Below are positions 52,588 through 60,859 of a stretch of 64,000 nt of DNA, piece after piece (positions within the stretch are counted from its first letter, which is position 1; the number at the start of each line of letters is the position of its first letter). Source of the stretch: Bactericera cockerelli (taxonomy: Eukaryota > Arthropoda > Insecta > Hemiptera > Triozidae); contig CM044955.1 of NCBI GenBank assembly GCA_024516035.1, forward strand, positions 9,846,318-9,910,317. Direction: 5' to 3'. The notes under the pieces are model-generated. The model did not search any database, was not told where the DNA came from, and saw only the letters and a program-made list of their open reading frames with translations. The translations under genes and the position numbers were made by a program.

Positions 52588-52690
52588 TAATAATAACACT
52601 CTTTAGTGGACCACCAAGCGAGGTTAATGCTCAAAAACATTTTGTACCACCTAACCTTCAGAGTCTTATTATTATTATAATAATATGGCT
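52588..52690 (-). repeat. SINE family A tail/body (partial, antisense)
   Basis: AATAATAACACTCTTTAGTG, AGGTTAATGCTCAAA, TACCACCTAACCTTCAGAGT. The head is missing. Confidence 0.75.
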
Positions 52691-52879
52691 TGATGGACTT
52701 TGGTATCAATGAACTGAGGTAGATAGATACCTGTGTTATCTAGAAGAGGAGTGACTTCTTTTTAATTCCATGTTATCTTTCTATTTGTAGATAACCAATA
52801 TATCCATTACATGATACATCACACTCATCTTGTATCATCTAACCTAACCTTTGGTACTACCAGAAATATCACACACCAT

Positions 52880-53105
52880 GTTATGACTACTGCCCATTGC
52901 CCATAGTCCAGAGGTCTCGAGTTTGACTGCCGGTTGGGTCAGACTTTTCGAAGAAAATTCTGTCACCTCCACACGTGAGGCTGGCATTTCCGGCCCTACC
53001 CAGGCTGGGTGAGGTTAATGTGGGTAGCTGGTATGATTCCCAGCGGATGGAGGGTAAACCCGCCGTCCTGACTATGTATCTCAAATCAGGACGTTAAAAC
53101 CGAAT
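52880..53105 (+). repeat. SINE family D (sense)
   Basis: ATGACTACTGCCCATTGCCC head region, body GTGAGGCTGGCATTTCCGGC and GCTGGGTGAGGTTAATGTGG. It is the sense counterpart of 7325-7550. Confidence 0.85.
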
Positions 53106-53799
53106 AGGATCAACCAGTTACAATAGATCTAATTAGGTAACAGTGTTAATTGTAAGGGTCACTGGAAACCCTGCAACCAGGTCAGATAATAATAAAAATG
53201 GGTAGAATAGAATATACCTTGTTTATACTGCCGAGGTAAGACTGAAAAGTCCCTTTACTTCAGCAGTCAAACAGATGTATTTCATAGGTGAATTACATTT
53301 TTTCTTAAAAAAATACCACGCCAGCCCCTGATACAATTTAGATAATGTACAATTTATTGTTTCTTAGGTACCAGAAAATTGTTCTCATATGTCCAGCTTT
53401 CTTTTATATCCTTTCATTAGAATAGACATGTTTAATATTGAGATTTTTTAGTTCATTATTTTTTTTTATTTACCAATGGAGGAGTTCAACTCCGGTTGGA
53501 CTGTTTTATCTTTACTCAATCAAGTCTTCTGTGGATAGAACTACCTCAGTCGTCATCTCTCATAATGTAGACTTACAGACTTTGATCCAGTAGGAACTAG
53601 AAGTCAAGTTTCAAGTGGTACATGATTTAATGTACAAGTAATGTATGTATAGTGTGATACAGCTCCTGATACCTATGATCAGATAGTCAATGCACAGCCA
53701 GGATAGGACAGGCAGTCTGTTAGAAACCGCAGAAGCAGTCACTAGTGTCAGAACTCGGGAGATATTCTTTGTTTTAAGAGTTTTAGTTTTTTTTTTTCT

Positions 53800-54280
53800 T
53801 CAACTAAATAAATAAACCTTTATTTGGATTAATTTATTACAGCACAAAAACAAATTATATAAATACATAAAATTAAATACTAGCTATCATAGTTTAAACC
53901 AAATCAGCTTTGTGCGGCCTTTGTTGAAGTACTTTTGCATTTTCAACTACTACTAAATAATAATAATTAAAAAAAATCCAGTGTTTTTTACAGCTTTTGT
54001 TCAATAAAAAATAAATTTTTATCAATAATTAAACTTAAAACCATAGAAACATAGCAGTTTTGTGCCACGTTCGCTCTGATTAGAATTTTCAAGATGTGTT
54101 TTTTGTATTTTTTTTTTTTAAAAGAATATTGTTATTGTTGTTGAAAGAATAGTTGTGAATATCAGAAATATGTATCTAAAAAAAATTAGTGTTTTTGCAG
54201 CTCTTGTTTATTTTAAGAAAAATTAAAAGTTATCAATAATGAAACTTAGGTCTTTGGCGAAAATGTGCCACAACCAACCA
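53800..54280 (+). repeat. Degenerate tandem repeat, period about 150-215 bp
   Basis: Blocks around 53920, 54040 and 54240 share (A/T)TTTGTG(C/A)(G/C)CC, TTATCAATAAT(T/G)AAACTT and AAAAAATC/TAGTGTTTTT. It is old. The regions 53110-53800 and 54350-55150 have nothing else assignable. Confidence 0.45.
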
Positions 54281-55151
54281 ACCTCAACCATTAGGTTGAA
54301 CAATGCCGACCCCAAGTAGGTTTGGGAAAAGTGAAAGACCTCTTTGGTGCCAGGATCTGCTCTTGATTTGGATTATTATGAGGTGTTTCTTGGTTGTCTT
54401 TTAAAAATATTGAGAAAAAAACTATTTGACCAAAAAAAAAAATAAATCTATTTAATATTACCCAATAGGTAAAAAAAAATTTCGTTGAAGTAAAAAGCAT
54501 ACTAGTCAAATATCTATATTTTTTTCATTTTCCCATTATCTAAGCCCAAATTTTTAGGTTAAAATTTTTGAAAAATTCTCATAGTTGAATTGTAAAAAAT
54601 AGAGTTTGGAAATATCAGGAAATTAATAATGCTGATCCATGCAAAATCACCTTAGATAAGAATCCAAACTATTTCTTGATACATTTTTTTCATTTGACTT
54701 TTTTTTAATGTTGCACATTTAATGACTTAGTCGTCATTCGTCCATTTCCCCATCGTGTTTGATTAATTTATGTGTTGGTACATGTTGATTTCTTTTAGGT
54801 ATTCAAACAGAGGCATCTTTTTTCTTCCTATTGTCACCACTTAGTGAGTTGCTTAGTGACGTATTTTCTGTTTGTACATCTGTTTTTTGCTTACACTTGT
54901 GATTTGTGCTGTAAATCTTGACGAAGAACAATTCATACTGGCCTGTTGGGTGCCTTGTTCTCTCGCGTTACTGAATATTCTAGTTGTCAGGTGAGGTGAG
55001 GTGGTGTATGTGAGAGATGATTCCTGGAATCCAGTGTAATATGAACACATTTCTTAATTACTCGTACATGGAGCATAATTTTGTTCAATTGTGTTTTATC
55101 AATTCACTGGCGTAGGTAAGGGGGTTCAACCCCCTAATTCCGATGTATATC

Positions 55152-55263
55152 TGTAGTCCGTTCCAGAAACACTTTCTACTCTCCAAATCTCCCTTTCAAT
55201 GACAAGTTATTGGAATTACCAATAAGTGCGTTGAAAGGGAGATTCGGAGAGTAGAAAGTGTTT
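55152..55263. mobile_element. Hairpin MITE related to 51835
   Basis: CACTTTCTACTCTCCAAATCTCCC-like left arm pairs with GGGAGATTCGGAGAGTAGAA. It shares CGTTCCAGAAACACT with the 51.8-kb copy. Confidence 0.7.
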
Positions 55264-55269
55264 CTCCAA

Positions 55270-56178
55270 CGGGGTCCTGTTCAATGTATACCTTCCTGCC
55301 TTGTATGTGATCCTAAACTAATTCATACCAACGCCAGTGCTTTTCATATCTAGGTAACGGTGAATTAATTATTATATACTACAGTCTGTTATTAGTTATT
55401 ATGTATTATTTTATTTATTTTTTTTGAAACAAAAGTTTAAAGAAACTGATTAGATAACTTAGAACATAACTGTTTAGATAAATTAGAACATAACATCTTA
55501 ATGATGATTTCAATTGTTAATTTCACAAACAACAATATTTTTCTTCCCATTTTACGTATAACCAAAAGTTTTCTTTCTGTTAAAGCTATTTTCCTAGAGA
55601 GAACTGTAATTGTATGCTTCGCTTTCAAACATGACGGTCAACAATTTCTTTCATTCTTTAAAAAACATTTGAACCTAACTGTTATTGATCCTCGTATCCT
55701 GACAGTATTTTAAACATTCATAAATTTGCAGTGATAATAATCTATAGATAACGGTGCGCAGTAAATGATTTATCATTTTGTGAAACCAATCGATCGCCCT
55801 CGTGATACTTCAATTAATAACATCAGAAGAAGCGGACCTGCCAATCCTAATCAATTGAATCTATTGCATCACAAGGAGGTTGAAACTGAGAACTGATTGG
55901 GGAACAAGAATATCATCATGATCGACAGCCTCGAGAGGAATAGTCCAGTCAATTGAGATTAGAAAACAATGCGCCACTAGACAGAGTAATAATAGCCCAG
56001 TCAAACTCTTTAAACTGACAGTCATTACTCGAGATTATGAATGTATTGTTTCGACTTTGCGCGCAGTAATAGCCCAGTCACTATAAGACCAGTCACCTAG
56101 TAAAATCTAGTCAAATGATCGAGAACAACACGCCTTCCTCCCGCTAGATAGCGCTCTAGTCGAAAAACCCCAATAAAA
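55270..56178. other. Unassigned region upstream of gene B2
   Basis: AT-rich. The last 200 bp contain TAGCCCAGTCA twice and further CAGTCA copies. The sequence CAATAAAAATGG just before the B2 ATG is a good insect start context. No TATA box can be asserted. Confidence 0.4.
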
Positions 56179-59100
56179 ATGGCGTCTCCCAGTTTCCCTC
56201 TGATCTTCATCTACCTGAGCCTCGCGTCATGCACGTTGCATACGCCGCCAAAGACCCGAAGTTGACGGCGCTCGATCTGTCCGAATTCGTCGTCGAAGAG
56301 GTTCGTCTCATTTTCGCGAACATTTCCGATCCGGCGTGGCTGTTCACCAGCGCCCGGAGTAAGCTGGACATCCCGCTGGTCAACTTGTACAGGGACGTGA
56401 TCGTCCAGTTCGATCGGTTGGCGGACGGGAATGTTCCTCCCTCAACACCTGCTGGACTACTCCTACTCGTGGGGCATCATGACGATGCTGGACCAGATGG
56501 TGGAAGCCTACTACAGACGCTACCTCACGCAGCTGGGGCGGGAGGACTACAACCTGTGGCGGAAGTCATGGACAGATCTGGCCATGGAGATTCTGTACGA
56601 CAAGAACAGCGGGACGTTGACCTCGGTGCCGCATGTGATGGACAACCTGCACAGTGTGCTGGTCGACAGGGACAACTTCTATCTGGACGTGTACAAGGTA
56701 AAGAGGGAGTCAACCTGTGTTGTTACCAGCTTAAGAGGGAGTCAACTGGTGTTGTTACCAGCTTAAGAGGGAGTCAACTGTCGTTGTAACCAGATTGGCT
56801 ACAGCGGGGGGAATGTAAGGAAAGAGGGAGTCAACTGTTGTTGTAACCAGCTTGGCTACAGAGGGGGGATGCAAGGTAAAGAGGGAGTCAACTGTTGTTG
56901 TTACCAGCTTGGCTACAGAGGGGGGATGCAAGGTAAAGAGGGAGTCAACTGTTGTTGTTACCAGATTGGCTACAGCGCAGCGGGGGGAATGTAAGGGAAG
57001 AGGGAGTCAACTGGTGTTGTAACCAGCTTGGCTACAGAGGGGGGGATGCAAGGTAAAGAGGGAGTCAACTGTCGTTGTAACCAGTTGGCTACAAAGGGGG
57101 GATGCAAGGTATAGAGGGAGTAAACTATTGCGTAAACCAGTAAACCAGCTTGGCTACAGCGGGGGGATGCATTGCGTTAACAAGAGGTGAAATAATAATA
57201 ATATCACCTTATTTACACTGCCCGATAAGGACTATTAAAGTCCCATTATTCCAGCAGTAAGCCCAAGTCATATTATTATGTGGTAAATATCCCAAATGGG
57301 AGGATAACATGTCCCGGCTGGGTTTCGAACCCACGACCCTGTGGATTCACAGTGTACCGCCTTTACCACTGAGCTACCACAAAGCTTGCCTTGTTTCTTA
57401 GGCTTCGCTAGTCTGTTCTGTGTTTATAGTCCTCTAGCGAGACACTGGTCGTCTCCCTGACGTCCCCCAGTCAGACAATTTTGTACCCCTCGCTATTAGG
57501 AGGGGTACAAAATAAATTAATGTTCACACAGGCGAGTACGATGAGATGTTGTTGGTAGGCTAGCTTGCAGTTTCCCAAGGCTTTAATGGTTGAGAAGAAA
57601 AAGTCCAAGTCCTCACGGTGGGTGGTTGATTTCACATAGAAATATGTGATTCAGGACGTGCCAATTCTAAACTAAAATTGTCTAGAGACCATCACTTCCC
57701 CCCCGCTGTAGCCAAGCTAGTTTTGACAACAACATGTTGCGAGGGACGTCGTTTTGGTGGGTTGTCAACTTCTATCTTTTATTAGATTTTCGTGGTGCAT
57801 CTCAACTTCTATGGTCTTACACACCACTGGTTGTCAACGTAATGCATCTCTGTGGGAGTTGAAGAGCTCTGTGGGAGTTGGAGAGCTCAATATGCAGCAC
57901 TGAGATGTGCCCCCAGCAACTCATCTACAACCCTTACTTCTAGTTTTTACTCTTCTGATCCTAATAAATTAATGTATTTCTACCGTGTGTTTCAGGAGTT
58001 GGAGAGCTCAATATGCAGCACAGAAATGTCCCTCCAGCAATTCATCTATAACCCTTACTTCTAGTTTTTACTTTCCTGATCCTAATAAACTAATATACTA
58101 CTACTGGGTGTTTCAGGAGTTGGAGAGCTCAATATGCAGCACCGAAATGTCCCCCCAGCAACTCATCTATAACCCTTACTTCTAGTTTTTACTTTCCTGA
58201 TCCTAATAAACCAATGTATTTCTACTGGGTGTTTCAGGAGTTGGAGAGCTCAATATGCAGCACAGAGATGTCCCCCCAGCAACTCATCTATAACCCTTAC
58301 TTCTAGTTTTTACTTTCCTGATCCTAATAAACCAATGTATTTCTACTGGGTGTTTCAGGAGTTGGAGAGCTCAATCTGCAGCACAGAGATGTCCCCCCAG
58401 CAACTCATCTATAACCCGTACTTCTAGTTTTTACTTTCCTGATCCTAATAAACCAATGTATTTCTACTGGGTGTTTCAGGAGTTGGAGAGCTCAATATGC
58501 AGCACTGAGATGTCTCCCCAGCAACTCATCTACAACCTGTACTTCTAGTTTTTACTTTCCTGATCCTAATAAACCAATATACTACTACTGGGTGTTTCAG
58601 GAGTTGGAGAGCTCAATCTGCAGCACTGAGATGTCCCCCCAGCAGCTCATCTACAACCTGTACTCGACTCTGCAAGTCACACAACTCAAGGCATTCGTCA
58701 TGATGCAGTTCGCCTACCATCTCCTACACGTGTACGGCAAAGGTAATAATAAGTATCTTTATTTATTTTCATATACATTTCAATTCCTATTACATCCATG
58801 AAGTACTGTTGTACTTTTCGGGAGTAAGCTACCATGTTCTTAAAGGCCAACCTCCAAGGTGTAATATGTAGTCGTAACTACTGAGTTCAAATTGAGGTGT
58901 GTGATGCTCTTGGCTGGTTTACTGTCCCCCAGCCAGACTGCTGGTCTACTCCCTGTATATAGTCCCCCAGCCAGACTGCTGGTCTACTCCCTGTTTATTT
59001 TCCCCCCAGCCACACCATTACTAAATTGTCTGTATAGTGTATAAAGCACTAAAAACACTAAAAAGTCCTATTTGGTTCCCAGGTGACTTCAGCCACGAGA

Positions 59101-59255
59101 CCTCCCTGCTTCAGGACTCGTTCAAGCAGCGGCTGGTGCAACAGCTGGCCACGGCCAAGGCAGCACTGGCCCAGGCCGACAACTTGCTGTACAAGTGTGA
59201 CCCACGCACCCACGTGGAGGGGACCACGTACACGCAGCTCACCGCACTGCTCCAG
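56179..59255 (+). CDS. Gene B2: paralogue of B1, secreted protein of unknown function (3' end outside window; two frame breaks)
   Basis: Exons 56179-56697, 58601-58742 and 59083-59255 join in frame. The first has a signal peptide (MASPSFPLIFIYLSLASC). After it, the sensible frame shifts by one near 56230 (ALDLSEFVVEEVRLIFANIS) and shifts back near 56430 (FLPQHLLDYSYSWGIMTML). The two breaks compensate, as from a 1-base deletion plus a 1-base insertion. They may be assembly errors or real damage. Exon 2 carries CSTEMSPQQLIYNLYSTLQV and QFAYHLLHVYGKG. Exon 3 carries SLLQDSFKQRLVQQL, KCDPRTHVEGTTYTQLTALL and a phase-0 donor. The exons are clearly GC-richer than their surroundings. The same family as B1 is likely (possibly DUF4803, from memory). 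Later exons should lie right of the BEL/Pao element. Three tandem arrays sit at its splice junctions. Confidence 0.72.
56698..57170 (+). repeat. 57-62-bp tandem array at B2 exon-1 donor
   Basis: The exon ends GTGTACAAG|GTAAAGAGGG. Units repeat CAAGGTAAAGAGGGAGTCAA, followed by GTTGTAACCAGCTTGGCTAC and a G run, about nine times, some truncated. Each full unit thus carries a copy of the donor. The second half is the antisense terminus of repeat K. Confidence 0.9.
57190..57385 (-). repeat. SINE family B (antisense)
   Basis: CACCTTATTTACACTGCCCG, ATTATTCCAGCAGTAAGCCC, GGGTTTCGAACCCACGACC and ACCACTGAGCTACCAC are present. Confidence 0.88.
57590..57725 (+). repeat. Repeat K (sense)
   Basis: AAAAAGTCCAAGTCCTCACG ... 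CGCTGTAGCCAAGCTAG, the same family as 7868-8015. Confidence 0.65.
57875..58600 (+). repeat. 121-bp array of B2 exon-2 acceptor plus pseudo-exon (six copies before the real exon)
   Basis: GAGTTGGAGAGCTCAAT starts at 57875, 57996, 58117, 58238, 58359, 58480 and, as the real exon, 58601: exactly 121 bp apart. From 57996 on, each is preceded by GTGTTTCAG; the first copy lacks an AG acceptor. Each pseudo-exon keeps the real frame through CAACTCATCTA(T/C)AACC then ends TACTTCTAG, an in-frame stop. The real exon continues TACTCGACTC to a donor at 58743. The intronic part TTTTTACTTTCCTGATCC is shared by units. Confidence 0.96.
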
Positions 59256-59315
59256 GTATGTATGTGAGACGTGGGGACTTGAGAACGAAAAAAAAAATAT
59301 TGCGGTTTCGGGTCG

Positions 59316-59696
59316 GTTGTTGTCGAGATCGAAAAAATGTTGGGGGGTTGTTGTCGAGATCGAAAAAAATGTTGGGGGGTTGTTGTCGAGATCGAAAAAA
59401 ATGTTGGGGGGTTGTTGTCGAGATCGAAAAAAAATGTTGGGGGTTGTTGTCGAGATCGAAAAAAATGTTGGGGGTTTGTTGTCGAGATCGAAAAAATGTT
59501 GGGGGGTTGTTGTCGAGATCGAAAAAAATGTTGGGGGGTTGTTGTCGAGATCGAAAAAAAATGTTGGGGGTTTGTTGTCGAGATCGAAAAAAATGTTGGG
59601 GGTTTGTTGTCGAGATCGAAAAAATGTTGGGGGGTTGTTGTCGAGATCGAAAAAAATGTTGGGGGGTTGTTGTCGAGATCGAAAAAAATGTTGGGG
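59316..59696 (+). repeat. ~32-bp array (12 units) bracketed by two copies of the B2 exon-3 donor
   Basis: GTTGTCGAGATCGAAAAAAA and a TGTTGGGGG run repeat 12 times with poly-A and poly-G length variation. The exon ends CTGCTCCAG|GTATGTATG at 59255. A second GGCTCCAG|GTATGTGCG occurs at 59695-59710, just after the array. All forward frames are free of stops through the array, so frames there are meaningless. Confidence 0.95.
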
Positions 59697-59751
59697 CTCC
59701 AGGTATGTGCGAAGACAGCAATTACATCATTTGTCTTGAGCCGTTTTAGAC

Positions 59752-59903
59752 AGCGTTCCAAACCTTTTAGCTTGGGGGGTCTAATAATATTTTTAAAACA
59801 ATTTTGCGGCCCACCCCGTACTTATTTTGCACTATTTTAATATTATTTCTTGAGTTTCGGCCCAGTAGAGAGCTGCCCGCGGCCACCGGTTGGGAAACCG
59901 CTG
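59752..59903. mobile_element. Old hAT-like MITE
   Basis: CAGCGTTCCAAACC and GGTTGGGAAACCGCTG are imperfect terminal repeats. GCGGCCCACC and GCCCGCGGCC are typical interior text. Flanking octamers GTTTTAGA and TATTAGGA are only partly alike. Confidence 0.55.
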
Positions 59904-59917
59904 TATTAGGATATTAA

Positions 59918-59990
59918 AAGATTGGAAAAGTCCTATAATTCTGCGCTACCCATTAAAATTTGTGATTTAATTAACACAAAGAAACACATT
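59918..59990 (+). repeat. SINE family C tail fragment
   Basis: GAAAAGTCCTATAATTCTGC GCTACCCA then AACACAAAGAAACACATT. Confidence 0.7.
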
Positions 59991-60079
59991 TATAATTATA
60001 TATTTATTATATTCTGTAATTTCAATAATACTTATAGTATTGTTTCTATCTGTTTTGTCATTCAAATGTCTATTTATTC

Positions 60080-60422
60080 CACCCTTGACCCCCACGGCAA
60101 AATTTAATATTTCTATTTTTTTTGTAATCAAGGGCGAAGTTAATGCCTTCGGCTTTCTCTGCCACTGAACTTGAATTTAGCCGCCCCCCCTTGACCCCCA
60201 CGGCCAAAATTTAATATTTCCATTTTTTTTGTAATCAAGGACGAAGTTTTCTCTGCCCCTGAACTTGAACTTATACCCCCCCCCCCCCTTGAACCCCAGG
60301 GCAAAATTTAATACTTCCATTTTTTTTTTTTTTTTTAATCGAGGGCGTAGTTTATGCCTTGGCCATTCTTGGCCACTAACTTGAACAACCCCCCCCCCCC
60401 CCTTGACCCCCCCCCCCCCCAC

Positions 60423-60455
<33 letters not shown>
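60080..60455 (+). repeat. ~110-bp tandem repeat ending in extreme poly-C tracts
   Basis: CAAAATTTAATATTTC, a poly-T run, and AATCAAGGGCGAAGTT-like text repeat three times, each followed by longer C runs. The last stretch, 60388-60455, is almost all C. The left LTR begins at its end. Length is likely unreliable in the assembly. Confidence 0.8.
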
Positions 60456-60809
60456 TGTCGTGAACTTTCAATATTCACGATGATCGATACGGCCAGCTAT
60501 TTTTCTGCCTGTAGGAAGTTTTCCTATAGGCATGCTCAACCAATTCGGTTCAGTGTCCATAAAGTCCAAAAAGTCTTAAATTCTTACGATCTAACTTAAA
60601 CTCTTACGAACTAAACTTAACTTAAATAGTGTCCATAGTGTCCATAAAGTCCAATCTACTCTTACGATAAAACGATCTACTCTTACGATTTAAAAAACTC
60701 TTACGATCTAAATTCTGTTTATAAAGTGTTAAAATTATAAAGTGTACAAATAAAGCATTACGAACTATTACGAATAAACAAATTTTATGTGTTAATGTAT
60801 TTCACGACA
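60456..60809 (+). repeat. 5' LTR of BEL/Pao element (boundaries approximate)
   Basis: It starts TGTCGTGAA and ends TTCACGACA, a 9-bp inverted pair with TG..CA ends. Inside are AATAAA signals at 60749 and 60773 and several CTCTTACGAT repeats. The primer site begins at 60840, 30 bp downstream, so the true right boundary may be nearer 60838. The 3' LTR lies outside the window, so this cannot be checked here. Confidence 0.6.
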
Positions 60810-60839
60810 CAAGATACACACACACCAAAAATTTGTTTG

Positions 60840-60851
60840 TGGTAGCAGAGC
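60840..60851 (+). promoter_or_regulatory. Primer binding site, initiator tRNA-Met type
   Basis: TGGTAGCAGAGC is complementary to the 3' end of eukaryotic initiator tRNA-Met (acceptor stem beginning AGCAGAG plus CCA). It sits 9 bases before the ATG at 60860. Confidence 0.65.
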
Positions 60852-60859
60852 GTGGTTTA

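Noticed and set aside
54291..54509. 72-codon minus frame rich in Phe
   Set aside because: AT-rich low-complexity translation overlapping a LINE-derived fragment; no domain.
56525..56713. Antisense frame in B2 exon 1
   Set aside because: GC-rich shadow of the sense exon, with no start context or homologous motif.
59083..59840. Overlapping long frames on both strands (up to 218 codons) over the 59.3-kb array
   Set aside because: The unit has no forward stops and changes frame through homopolymer length. Only 59083-59255 is supported as coding.
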